The notes beneath the pieces were generated by a model. The model searched no databases, was not told where the DNA came from, and worked only from the letters and a program-made list of their open reading frames with translations. Positions 31,350 through 39,526 of a stretch of DNA of 39,526 nucleotides are shown here, piece after piece (position 1 is the stretch's first letter; the number at the start of each line of letters is the position of its first letter). Made by a program: the position numbers and the translations under genes. This DNA is from CAZOIA01 sp964579675 (GTDB taxonomy: Bacteria > Planctomycetota > Phycisphaerae > UBA1845 > PWPN01), in contig CAZOIA010000028.1 in assembly GCA_964579675.1 (NCBI GenBank), positions 1 through 39,526 on the forward strand. The letters are read 5' to 3'.

Positions 31350-33521
31350 ATGGTAGGCAGATGCGGGAGGCAGAGGTACTTCCGGAACACGAGGGCCCGT
31401 TGGGATGAGGCGGGGCGAAGGGGCTTCAAACTTGCCCTGCCCTTTTGCATATCGTTAATGTCTGCCCACTCGGCGCCCGCTGCGCAGGAGGATCTGCTGG
31501 CGTGGTGGTCGTTTGACGAAGGCAAGGGCGGGACGGCCATCGACACCGCGAGCCAGACGGCCGACCCGTTGACGGGAGACTTCAGGTACGTCGAAGGTGT
31601 ACGGGGAACGGGCCTGAAATGCGACGGCTTTACGACTTGTGTGACGCGAAGAGCCAAAGACGCACCAGAGCTGGGCGATGCGTTCACGATTCAGGCTTGG
31701 GTGGCGGTGCAGGCCTACCCCTGGGGGTGGTGTCCAATCGTCAGCCAACGCGTCGGGCAAGCTGCGGGGTATTTCCTTGGCGTGGATGCCCGGGGCCACG
31801 TTGGGATGCATTTGGCCATGGGCGGACAATGGCGGGAGTGTACGTCGGAGGCAATGCTCCCGCTGATGGAATGGGCTCATGTGGGTGGTACGTTTGATCC
31901 TGGCTTGGGCCTTACAGTTTATATCAATGGGGCCAGGGCCGGTCATCTTCCCCTGTCGGGTTCACCAACGTACGCCCCGGATATCGATCTGCTCATCGGG
32001 CGGAACCACACGAAAGAAGCAGCCATGTTCTCGGCTTCGTGGGGAGCACCGGCTCAGCCGGTCCATTTCTCCTTCGACGGCATCATTGACGAGCCAAAGA
32101 TCCACGGGCGCTGCCTGACGCCCGGCGAGATCCAGGAGGCATTTGAAGCCGCGCGCCCGAATAGGCCGCCGGACCTGAAACCACGCCGGCTACCCTCGGG
32201 GCCGAAGGACGTCCTTCGCTTCGGCGCGTTCTATTATCATCTCAAGTACTGCGAGGAATGGGACACTGTCTGGCGCGGCAGCGGGCCAGATGTCGTCGTG
32301 GCGTTCGAGTTTGCGCCCGTGCGTGTGGTCTTCTGGCGAGGGATCTCCTATGCGCCCTGTTGGGTGACGGAGAAGGGCAACTGGTTTACGAACGAGTTCA
32401 TGGAGCGGGGGCCAGACCGCAAGAACCGGGGCTGCTCGGAATCCATGTCCGACAAGCGGGCCCACTATTCGCACGTAAAGATCCTCGAGAACAGCGACGC
32501 ACGTGCGGTCGTGTACTGGCGGAACGCGCCCGTCGGCGTCGACTACGAATTCGCGTTTGTCGATGAGGTCACTGGCTGGGGCGACTGGTCGGAGGAGTAT
32601 CATACGATCTACCCCGACGGCGTCGCCGTGCGGAAGGTCGTGATGTGGAGTAATAACTTCAAGGCGTGGCACGAATGGTGCCAATCAATCCTGCCGTTGC
32701 ATCCGGCGCAGCGACCCGAAGACGTGCTCGATGCGAAACGTATCCTGTCGGTGGCGAACATGAAGGGCGAGACGAAGACCTTCGGCCGGGAATCGGGCAA
32801 GAAGTCGTATGGTTTCCCGACCGTGCCGGGTGCCAATATCCAGATCGTTTATCTTGATTCGCGGTTCAATCCCTTTCTCGTGCTCGATGATCGTGACGGG
32901 AAAAATGACCGGGGACGCTCTGGGCCGGAGATCTTCCGGGCAAGCGGAGACGGCTGGTGCGAGCATTCGGAGTTTCCCTGGGGAAACCATTGGCCGGTAA
33001 CGCAGGTTCCGCTGTTGTCGCGGCATCCCCAGGCTGCCGATCGCCCCTCCCACACATGGACCTCGACACAGTACAGCGCTCCCTGCCAAACTACCACCAA
33101 TTCCATGACCAAGATCATGCTGTGCGGCCTGACCGACAAGCCGGTCGAGGAACTTCTGCCGCTGGCCCGATCGTGGCTTCGACCGCCCACGCTGACCGTC
33201 ACCTCAGCCGCCTTCGCAAACGAAGGCTACGATCCCACCCAACGGGCCTACATCCTGACTTGTCAGCACAGCGGCAAGCCCGCGAAGCTGGAGGTTGTCT
33301 TGTTGGCCAGTGAGGAGTCGCCCCTGGTGAATCCGGCACTGATCGTCAAGGACTGGGGCAAGGCCGGGGTCGCACTTCGGCTGGATGGCGTTTCGGTCGT
33401 GCCCGCGGAGGATCTTGCTCTCGGCCACCGGGAAAGACTTGAGGGGACCGACTTAGTCGTGTGGATCAGGACGACATCCATGGCCCCCCTGCATATCGAA
33501 CTGACGCCCTCCAAGGAATGA
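31350..33521 (+). CDS. Exported LamG-domain protein
   Basis: ATG 31350 has GGAG eight bases upstream and opens a long signal region (RRGFKLALPFCISLMSAHSA). Residues about 47-260 form a LamG/concanavalin-like jelly roll: LLAWWSFDEGKGGTAIDTAS, FTIQAWV, WAHVGGTFDPG, LTVYINGARAG, FDGIIDEPKIHGRCL. The remaining 460 residues (RFGAFYYHLKYCEEWDTVW..., DWSEEYHTIYPDGVAVRKVV) look beta-rich and galactose-mutarotase- or heparinase-like in texture but match no family I can name. 724 residues in total. The frame is open back to 31074 through the prophage scar; that part is rejected. LamG suggests glycan binding at the surface. Enzymatic activity unknown. Confidence 0.8.
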   Translation: MVGRCGRQRYFRNTRARWDEAGRRGFKLALPFCISLMSAHSAPAAQEDLLAWWSFDEGKGGTAIDTASQTADPLTGDFRYVEGVRGTGLKCDGFTTCVTRRAKDAPELGDAFTIQAWVAVQAYPWGWCPIVSQRVGQAAGYFLGVDARGHVGMHLAMGGQWRECTSEAMLPLMEWAHVGGTFDPGLGLTVYINGARAGHLPLSGSPTYAPDIDLLIGRNHTKEAAMFSASWGAPAQPVHFSFDGIIDEPKIHGRCLTPGEIQEAFEAARPNRPPDLKPRRLPSGPKDVLRFGAFYYHLKYCEEWDTVWRGSGPDVVVAFEFAPVRVVFWRGISYAPCWVTEKGNWFTNEFMERGPDRKNRGCSESMSDKRAHYSHVKILENSDARAVVYWRNAPVGVDYEFAFVDEVTGWGDWSEEYHTIYPDGVAVRKVVMWSNNFKAWHEWCQSILPLHPAQRPEDVLDAKRILSVANMKGETKTFGRESGKKSYGFPTVPGANIQIVYLDSRFNPFLVLDDRDGKNDRGRSGPEIFRASGDGWCEHSEFPWGNHWPVTQVPLLSRHPQAADRPSHTWTSTQYSAPCQTTTNSMTKIMLCGLTDKPVEELLPLARSWLRPPTLTVTSAAFANEGYDPTQRAYILTCQHSGKPAKLEVVLLASEESPLVNPALIVKDWGKAGVALRLDGVSVVPAEDLALGHRERLEGTDLVVWIRTTSMAPLHIELTPSKE

Positions 33522-33720
33522 TGGGTCAGCACGGCCCAAGAAGCCCATAGCCAAGCTACGGCGAGTTGGCGGCAGGATGCCAGCCAGTTGTTTCTCGGAG
33601 GCTTCCAGTTGCCAATCGACGTCGTCGAGCCCACCGATTTCAGACTCAAACTGCGCGGAATTCGCGCATCCCCAGTCCGCGTCACTGACAGCGCCGACGG
33701 GCAAGATGGACACGAGGGCA

Positions 33721-33876
33721 GGGGCACTGCGGAAGTGGGCACGGGCGCAACTGACCGGCTTGCGGGCCGCCATGAACGGAATCCGAAACGACCGTACACG
33801 CGAGGTCATCGGCACCTACGTGGACCGCATCACCGTTTGGCCGTCGAAGAAGCGAGGCGAGATGGTCCTGAACCCG
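33721..33876 (+). pseudogene. C-terminal fragment of a probable serine recombinase
   Basis: About 52 codons read GALRKWARAQLTGLRAAMNG, then DRTREVIGTYVDRITVWPSK, KRGEMVLNP. The pattern (helical segment, then YVDRIxVxPxKKxG) fits the C-terminal region of large serine recombinases. There is no catalytic domain. The homology ends at 33876, where an unrelated leftward fragment begins. Confidence 0.4.
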
Positions 33877-34013
33877 CCCAGTTCGATTTCCAGCGCGCCG
33901 AGGGCCTCCTGCGCATAATCCCCCTCGATGGTCAGGACGCCCGGCGATGCGCCGGGGCACAGCGTCCCGCCGGCGTTGGCCAGATCGCCGAGGAACGAGC
34001 CAGTCTCCAGCCG
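33873..34013 (-). pseudogene. Beta-solenoid (autotransporter/PEP-CTERM-type) protein fragment
   Basis: In reverse, LETGSFLGDLANAGGTLCPG and ASPGVLTIEGDYAQEALGAL, then EIELGG. The phrase xPGxSPGxLTIxGxYxQxxxGxLxIELGG is a standard closing unit of bacterial beta-solenoid surface proteins. Flanks are unrelated, so it is an internal relic. Confidence 0.5.
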
Positions 34014-34160
34014 CCCCCGAGAGAGATATAGCCGAATCCCGGGGATGACGTGAGCAAGAAGGCGGCGTATCCTGGCCAGTGTCTCGAGCTGATCCTGGAC
34101 CTCAGACGAGAGAGTCTGTAAATTGGCCGCCGGATGATCTTGGCGACGGAGGTGTGTTTG

Positions 34161-35969
34161 ATGCATCAGGGCTATGTCCCAAGAGCGGCAGCCTTGATAG
34201 GCACCTTGATCGTGGTCGTCGCCGCGCCGGCGGAGGCATGGGCCGATGAGTTGCTCTACAACGGTATCCGTTTGCCCTCACCATGGCCGCCCACGCTCGA
34301 AGAGTCCGACCTCGAGTCGATGCGAGCACCCTACTTGCGGTCCCCGCCGCCCGTGATCCCTATCGACGTGGGACGGCAACTGTTTGTGGATGATTTCCTG
34401 ATCGAGGAGACGACCCTGAAACGCCGCTGGCATGCGGTCGAACCCTACTCGGGCAACCCGATCGTTCGTGCGGATAGGCCCTGGGAGAGCAAAGGACAGT
34501 ATCGAGACAAATACCACGGCCCCTACGCCATTCCGTTCAGTGACGGTGTGTGGTACGACCCCAAGGACGGAATTTACAAAATGTGGTACATGGGGGGGCT
34601 GCTGCATGCGACCTGTTATGCCACATCCAAAGACGGCATCCACTGGGAGAAACCTTCTCTGGACGTAGAAGGCGGCACCAACGTCGTTCACCCGGGCAAT
34701 CGGGATTCCTGCACGATCTGGATGGACCTCGAGGAGAAAGACCCGCACCGCCGCTACAAGATGTTCCGGTTCCAGAAAACGCCTCGCCGGGGGCTGGTGC
34801 TCCACTTTTCGGCGGACGGCATCCACTGGAGCGATGAGATCGCCTGGGCGGGCAACTGTCACGACCGGACGACGGTTTTCTATAACCCGTTCCGCCAGGT
34901 GTGGGTGTGCAGCATCAAAGCGTGGCTTCCCCCGGAGCCGCCTTACAAGGCTCGTGTTCGCCGCTACCACGAAGGCGGCGAGCCTGCCCGTGCCCTGCGT
35001 TGGGCCGGGTACGGGGATCCGCCCCTCTGGCTGGGGGCCAACCGCCCCGACCCACGGCATCCGGACCGTAGCGTGCGTGCCGTCATCTATAACCTGGATG
35101 CCGTCGCTTACGAAAGCCTGATGCTCGGGTTGTTTACGATCAACCAAGGAAGCTCGGACAAGCAGGCCGGTCGGCCGAAGCGGAACCAGGTGTTCGCCGG
35201 TTTCAGCCGAGACGGGTTCTACTGGCATCGGCCCTACATCGAGCCCCTCTTCGGCGTTTCAGAGAAAAAAGGGGCCTGGAACTGGGGCAACGTTCAGTCC
35301 GCCGGCGGGTGCTGCCTGATTGTTGATGACAAGCTTCACTTCTACTACAGCGGCAGGGCGGGCACCGGCAGGTTGACCAAGGACGAGAGCTACTGGGAGG
35401 CTGACGCCAGCACGGGTCTGGGGTTCCTCCGCCGTGACGGCTTCGCGTCCATGGACGCGGACTCTGCCGGGGGCGCACTGACCACGCGCGTCGTCCGGTT
35501 CAGCGGGCAGCACCTGTTCGTCAACGCGGACGCCGGCGGGGGGGCGCTTCGCGCCGAAGTGCTGGACGAAGCGGGTCAGGTGATCGCCCCCTTTTCCCGC
35601 GACCATTGCGCCCCCGTGAGCGTTGACAGGACACTCCAGCCGGTCCGATGGAGCGGCGCGAGCGATCTGTCCGCGGTGGCCGGCCAACCGGTCCGGTTCA
35701 GGTTCCACCTGACCACCGCCCGCCTTTACGCGTTCTGGGTCTCTCCAGAGCCATCCGGAGCAAGTCAAGGCTACGTGGCCGCCGGTGGACCGGGTTTCAC
35801 CGGCTCGACCGACACGGTGGGGTCAGCAGGCTACGGGCGATCTTCACGAGTAGAACCGGCCGTGACTACTGAGCCAGTGCCGCCTTCAGCCTCGCCATGG
35901 GATGGAACCTGGCGTCAAGACAGTTCCGGCTTTTCATCTGGCCGACATCAATCACGCAGGAATCCCTGA
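34161..35969 (+). CDS. Exported GH32/GH43-like five-bladed propeller protein
   Basis: ATG 34161 has GGAGG eight bases upstream and a signal peptide (AALIGTLIVVVAAPAEAWA). The body carries blade motifs of the GH32/43/62/68 fold: LFVDDFLIEETTLKRRWH, WYDPKDGIYKMWYMGG, YATSKDGIHWEKPSLDVEGG, LHFSADGIHWSDE, FAGFSRDGFYWHRPYIEP and LHFYYSGRAG. The C-terminal part is a beta-sandwich (about 460-560). Typical homologues end soon after FWVSPEPSGASQGYVAAGGPG. Here the frame runs about 45 residues further, overlapping the convergent DUF4838 gene by 104 bases, so the natural stop was probably lost. Exported glycosidase-like; substrate unknown. Confidence 0.83.
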   Translation: MHQGYVPRAAALIGTLIVVVAAPAEAWADELLYNGIRLPSPWPPTLEESDLESMRAPYLRSPPPVIPIDVGRQLFVDDFLIEETTLKRRWHAVEPYSGNPIVRADRPWESKGQYRDKYHGPYAIPFSDGVWYDPKDGIYKMWYMGGLLHATCYATSKDGIHWEKPSLDVEGGTNVVHPGNRDSCTIWMDLEEKDPHRRYKMFRFQKTPRRGLVLHFSADGIHWSDEIAWAGNCHDRTTVFYNPFRQVWVCSIKAWLPPEPPYKARVRRYHEGGEPARALRWAGYGDPPLWLGANRPDPRHPDRSVRAVIYNLDAVAYESLMLGLFTINQGSSDKQAGRPKRNQVFAGFSRDGFYWHRPYIEPLFGVSEKKGAWNWGNVQSAGGCCLIVDDKLHFYYSGRAGTGRLTKDESYWEADASTGLGFLRRDGFASMDADSAGGALTTRVVRFSGQHLFVNADAGGGALRAEVLDEAGQVIAPFSRDHCAPVSVDRTLQPVRWSGASDLSAVAGQPVRFRFHLTTARLYAFWVSPEPSGASQGYVAAGGPGFTGSTDTVGSAGYGRSSRVEPAVTTEPVPPSASPWDGTWRQDSSGFSSGRHQSRRNP

Positions 35970-37875
35970 GCCCATGGGCGTATCGATCCCTTTCTTCCCA
36001 GGCGGCGATCGTCCCTGAAATGAGCCGTCGGGCGTCGGCCTCGGTGACGTCCAGCGTGGAAAGATTCGCCACGCGCCCTTTCCAGGCTGAGGCGCCCTCC
36101 TGGTAATCTATGATGCCTTTGTGGGCAAGCCCCCTGAGTGACCGGAAGGCCTTGACCTCCAGCTCGGTGAATCGCCATCCCTGCAATACAAACCTCACCC
36201 TTTCCTGATGCTCTCTCGTCTGGGCCATCGGGAGCGCTTGGATAAGATACGCTTTCAGTTCCGCCATGGTTTCAGGCGTGAACATCATCAGGTAGTCGTC
36301 CGGGTTCCCGGCGGAGTTCCCGCTGCCGTGCTGCCAGTAGTCCTGCGTCCGCATGGCGGCAGCCCAGAGTTCCTCCAGCCTGTAAAAGAACTTCTTCATG
36401 ATCCCGGCTGCCCCGCCGAAGGCCTTCCGGCAATAGTCATCGACGATGGCGTCCACGTCCAGGCTCGCGTCCCAGAGCAGCTTGGCGGTGATGTAGTAGT
36501 CCAGGCCCTCCATGGCGAAATCATTCGAGGATTGGGCGAAGAACAGTGAAGCCTCACATTGCCGGTAGAACGGGATGGCCTCGCCGAGGGCCTTGATCAT
36601 GGCTCGCGGCAACTGAGGCTTCCACGTGTGCATGAAGTACTCGTACACGTAGAGGTTATGAGTGAGCGCCGACCATTCCCGCAACAATCTCCAATGATTC
36701 TGCTGATGCCTGGTGGCGTAATTGCCTTCGCAGTTGACGGTGAGCATGACGATCACATTGTCGAGAGGTCGGACCCGAGACGGAGGCTCGATGTAGGATT
36801 GATAGGCAAATTGGGCCACGTACTTTCCGGGATGCGTCGTCTTTACCCCAGTGGCAATCTCGTTGGTGAACGTGTATATCCGATCGCTGAGGATTCGCGT
36901 TTTGCCGTCCGGCATCCGTTTGCCGGTATCGAGGGCCCGGCAACGGTCGCACTCGCAGAAGCCGCCTCCGTCATTCGGGGCCACGCTGAACACGTCGATC
37001 TCGGGATGCTCGTCGAAGAACTTGCGCACGTGATCCACACAGACGCGGATCACTTCCGGATTCGACGTGCAGAGATGATACCCGTGCTGCCCGTCGTAGC
37101 CGTTCCAATCCCTCTCCCTCTTGCCCTTCACGAGCGCGAAGTACTCCGGGTGCACGGGCCCGTATTCAGCCGGCGGCACCATTCTGCCCTCGTTGTGGCC
37201 GCCCGTGAACCTCAACGTTCCCCCCAGCTTGTTCCTCTTTTTCCACAACGCGTCCTTTCCGAACAATCTCAGCCCGAAATCCGGCTCCTGCTTCTCGGAG
37301 ATGTAGCCTATCTCCAGTGTTGCCAGATGCGGGATATGCTCCCCTGATTCACCGGGCCAGAACCACCTGGCCCCGCAGTACTTCTCGAGGAACGTATAGA
37401 CGGCGAACTCGGTGCCCGCATCGTCCTTCCCACACAGCACCAGCCCGCGATCGACGGTCTGTATGATGAATCCCTCGGCCCCCACGTAATCGAGGCTGAT
37501 TCCCCATTCCTCCAGATAACGGTTGCGACCGACGAATATCCGCGCGGAGGCGGGGGCCTTCGCTTCCGTCTCGATGGGCAGCTTCTCAGCATCGTGTCCG
37601 TCACCCGAAGTCATCTTGAAGATACAGGTCTGGATCTCTTGCGCTGCGGCCCTTTCGGCATCCGAGGGATGCGTGCCCAGAACCACCGTCGCCTTTGCCT
37701 TTCCGTCCTTGACGAGGAGCAGCGATTGTGATCCCGTGCCGGCCATACCGCAATTGGCTGAGAAAGCCGAGAGCACCACGCCGACGCTGACCACTCGGGA
37801 AGATGGCATGTCTGGCAAGGTTCTCCTCATTGCATCGAAGAAACGCGGCCATGGGAGGAGTTTCGGCAGGGTCAT
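35866..37875 (-). CDS. Exported DUF4838-domain protein (alpha-glucuronidase-like)
   Basis: ATG 37875 follows GGAGAG closely; the leader includes a hydrophobic stretch (SSRVVSVGVVLSAFSANCG), perhaps a lipoprotein signal. Residues about 50-180 match the alpha-glucuronidase N-terminal-like domain (ERAAAQEIQTCIFKMTSGDG, GTEFAVYTFLEKYCGARWFW). Then the DUF4838 domain: HPEYFALVKGKRERDW, VFSVAPNDGGGFCECDRCRA, FAYQSYIEPPSRVRPLDNV, NLYVYEYFMHTWKPQLPR. Length 669 is typical. The family is common in planctomycete and verrucomicrobial polysaccharide loci; its activity is not firmly known. It converges on and overlaps the propeller gene's tail. Confidence 0.87.
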   Translation of the reverse strand: MTLPKLLPWPRFFDAMRRTLPDMPSSRVVSVGVVLSAFSANCGMAGTGSQSLLLVKDGKAKATVVLGTHPSDAERAAAQEIQTCIFKMTSGDGHDAEKLPIETEAKAPASARIFVGRNRYLEEWGISLDYVGAEGFIIQTVDRGLVLCGKDDAGTEFAVYTFLEKYCGARWFWPGESGEHIPHLATLEIGYISEKQEPDFGLRLFGKDALWKKRNKLGGTLRFTGGHNEGRMVPPAEYGPVHPEYFALVKGKRERDWNGYDGQHGYHLCTSNPEVIRVCVDHVRKFFDEHPEIDVFSVAPNDGGGFCECDRCRALDTGKRMPDGKTRILSDRIYTFTNEIATGVKTTHPGKYVAQFAYQSYIEPPSRVRPLDNVIVMLTVNCEGNYATRHQQNHWRLLREWSALTHNLYVYEYFMHTWKPQLPRAMIKALGEAIPFYRQCEASLFFAQSSNDFAMEGLDYYITAKLLWDASLDVDAIVDDYCRKAFGGAAGIMKKFFYRLEELWAAAMRTQDYWQHGSGNSAGNPDDYLMMFTPETMAELKAYLIQALPMAQTREHQERVRFVLQGWRFTELEVKAFRSLRGLAHKGIIDYQEGASAWKGRVANLSTLDVTEADARRLISGTIAAWEERDRYAHGLRDSCVIDVGQMKSRNCLDARFHPMARLKAALAQ

Positions 37876-38131
37876 CTTCTCTCCGTCGTTAGCAAGCTCG
37901 GCTTTCGCACCGGTGCGGCCTGTTTGACCGCGTGAATTAGCGACTCCACGATATTTCGGCTACCCCGGCCGATGACCCTCATCATGCCGGTGTGGGTTGC
38001 CAATCGGCACCGTCGCCTCGAGGGTAGGCTGCGTGATAATCGTGGGGCGAGGGCAGGTGCCCGCGTTGTCGCGCCGCCCACGCTGAGAGCAAGCTGGCCA
38101 CCCGCCCAGAATGCGATACGAGTCGGGCGAG

Positions 38132-39526
38132 TCAGGTTGTGGCGGACAGGCCGATCATCTGGCAGAAGGACCGGAGCTGTCGGGCGTGGTTGCCGGAGAA
38201 GAGCGTCGGGTGCCTGCCCTTGACGTTACAGGCGTCCACCTCATTGATGCGGAGAACGACGTTCGTGCGGCAGCCGCCCGCCGGCGGGGTGTCCAGACAC
38301 CCGACGACCTTGCCGGAGTAGATCAGCATCTGCGGGTCCCCCTCTTCCGTCGTGGTCATGTAGTGAGTGAGCGTCACCTCCTGCCCCTCGGGCCAGAGCA
38401 CCTGGGGCACCACGCCCACCGCCGCCTCGGCATGGTTTCGCAGGATGTAGGGCTCAGCCGGGCCGCCCGGCCCACTCAGCTTCGACGGGCACGTGCAGTG
38501 GGCCCCGAAGTACAGGTTCTTCTCCGTATCGCACGCCTCGTTGTGCTGGAAGCCGGGCTTGTCAAACAGCGACTGCACGAGCATCATTGTCAGCGTCGCA
38601 TTTCGATCGTTCTCGCACCCCGCCACGATCCCCTCGTCCCTCATGCTCATATAGCCCATGCAGGGCGGCGGAATCTGCTTGTCCTTGATGCCCTGGAGGC
38701 ACTGGATCATGATCGCGTCGGCCCCTTCGTCGGCTATGAGCCGTTTGCAGGCGACGCAGGCGCGGGCGGCATCGAGCACCTCGGCCTCGGAAGGCTCCCG
38801 CCGCTCTTTCGCGTTCTTCAGGTAGGCCTGGGAGATATCCCGGACCTCGTCGGTCGTTTCCGTGGACTTATACACGTCCACGAGCCGCTGCATGGGCACG
38901 ACACGGATCCGCGTGCCCAACTGGTCCACCTTCATCTCCTTCGTCTCGGTCCCGGTGACGCTGAGCAGCACCGCCTCGGCCATCCACCGCATGGTCCGGA
39001 TCATCCTTAGGCCGTATTCGATAGCCTCGAAGTTGTCGAGCGATGAGATCACGTATACGCCGGGCCTCCGGTACAGTTCGGTGATGTACGACATGAGCAG
39101 CACGCCGAGCGTCGCCATCGCGGTCGTCGGGATGCCGGTCTCATCAATGATTCGCCTCACCGATGCCCACTCGGACTTCTTGAATGGGATCAGAAGCAGG
39201 CCGTCGGGCTTGTTCTGTTTCACTTGATTGATGAACCGGGTGACGCGATCGCCTTCGCAAAGGGGCTCGGCGTCCAATTCGATACGCACGCCGAGCTTCT
39301 TGGCCATGGCGTTGATGCGGCTCAGGTACTGCTGGTGGTGGCCCTCGGCATCGAAGCCCGAGCCCGGCCAACTGTAGTAGCCGGCCTGCCGGAGCGATTC
39401 GGTCGAAGGGTACAGGAACGCGGCGCGAATGGTGGCGGCGCCCTTGTTGTCCACCCCGGCCGCGGCACCCAGGGTCGAGGCCGCCATTCCCGTCGGCCGC
39501 AGAAACAGGCCCGCCGCCGTTGCCCC
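38132..39526 (-). CDS. L-fucose/L-arabinose isomerase-like protein, exported, 5' end outside window
   Basis: The frame is open to the right edge and the residues there (GATAAGLFLRPTGMAAS) look like the hydrophobic half of a Tat or Sec signal, so the true start lies beyond 39526; the internal ATG at 39487 is not preferred. The body is FucI/AraA-like: FLYPSTESLRQAGYYSWPG, KKLGVRIELDAEPLCEGD, ACVACKRLIADEGADAIMIQ, CMGYMSMRDEGIVAGCENDR (candidate Glu/Asp metal ligands) and GFQHNEACDTEKNLYFGAHC. Such isomerases are normally cytosolic; an exported version is unusual, and the protein may have another role. Same strand as the DUF4838 gene, 256 bases upstream of it. Confidence 0.75.
   Translation of the reverse strand, partial: GATAAGLFLRPTGMAASTLGAAAGVDNKGAATIRAAFLYPSTESLRQAGYYSWPGSGFDAEGHHQQYLSRINAMAKKLGVRIELDAEPLCEGDRVTRFINQVKQNKPDGLLLIPFKKSEWASVRRIIDETGIPTTAMATLGVLLMSYITELYRRPGVYVISSLDNFEAIEYGLRMIRTMRWMAEAVLLSVTGTETKEMKVDQLGTRIRVVPMQRLVDVYKSTETTDEVRDISQAYLKNAKERREPSEAEVLDAARACVACKRLIADEGADAIMIQCLQGIKDKQIPPPCMGYMSMRDEGIVAGCENDRNATLTMMLVQSLFDKPGFQHNEACDTEKNLYFGAHCTCPSKLSGPGGPAEPYILRNHAEAAVGVVPQVLWPEGQEVTLTHYMTTTEEGDPQMLIYSGKVVGCLDTPPAGGCRTNVVLRINEVDACNVKGRHPTLFSGNHARQLRSFCQMIGLSATT

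Noticed and set aside
1..39526. CRISPR arrays, rRNA genes, intact insertion sequences
   Set aside because: No regularly spaced short repeats, no rRNA-like sequence and no complete transposase were seen on reading both strands.

Overview
The window looks like a chromosomal segment of a GC-rich Planctomycetota bacterium, most likely Phycisphaerae-like. The evidence is the combination of PEP-CTERM sorting tails, the planctomycete style of dockerin repeat (DxDxDVDxxDFxxFQxC), a giant surface protein with an LEERIVFDA N-terminus and a DUF4347 domain, DUF4838 and DUF4855 proteins, Tat-exported Gfo/Idh/MocA oxidoreductases and many exported carbohydrate-active proteins. The taxon is an inference from gene families, not from rRNA.

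Region 1 (1-8891) is a surface-protein secretion locus. A giant repeat protein (852 residues visible, running off the left edge) is transcribed leftward. Divergently, four tightly packed genes encode a TolC-like outer-membrane lipoprotein, a HlyD-type periplasmic adaptor, a GAF-domain/membrane-fusion hybrid, and a PqqD-like/M50 metalloprotease/HlyD hybrid. No ABC ATPase is present. This is the most interesting system in the window: a possible type I-like export machine in which a membrane protease carrying a leader-peptide-recognition fold stands where the ABC transporter is expected. A membrane-bound PAS-GAF-HD-GYP protein (9030-11675, leftward) follows.

Region 2 (11.7-15.4 kb) holds a decayed beta-helix gene end, a Tat-exported Gfo/Idh/MocA oxidoreductase (leftward) and a divergent exported SGNH esterase.

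Region 3 (15.4-24.1 kb, leftward) is built around a four-gene operon of paralogous exported propeller-like proteins: three end in PEP-CTERM tails and one in a dockerin pair. It has a good sigma70 promoter with an A-tract. The operon sits between the N-terminal part (21720-22293) and the C-terminal part (15571-16218) of a GH95-like glycosidase on the same strand, as if it had landed in, or replaced the middle of, that gene. A DUF4855 protein lies upstream.

Region 4 (24.0-26.5 kb, leftward) has an SSS sodium:sugar symporter and a lipoprotein form of L-rhamnose mutarotase. It is flanked by an orphan dockerin end and the C-terminus of a GH29-like alpha-L-fucosidase with an in-frame stop.

Region 5 (26.5-34.1 kb) is a scar zone: a tRNA-Gly 5' half with its promoter, an IS21 istA start, an unknown conserved fragment, a beta-helix/dockerin protein flanked by 140-bp direct repeats, a head-protease prophage remnant, a LamG protein, and a recombinase/beta-solenoid fragment junction.

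Region 6 (34.1-39.5 kb) has a GH32/43-like exported propeller protein, a convergent DUF4838 protein and a Tat-type L-fucose-isomerase-like protein running off the right edge. The theme outside the secretion locus is extracytoplasmic processing of deoxy-sugar (fucose/rhamnose) polysaccharides, with heavy gene turnover.
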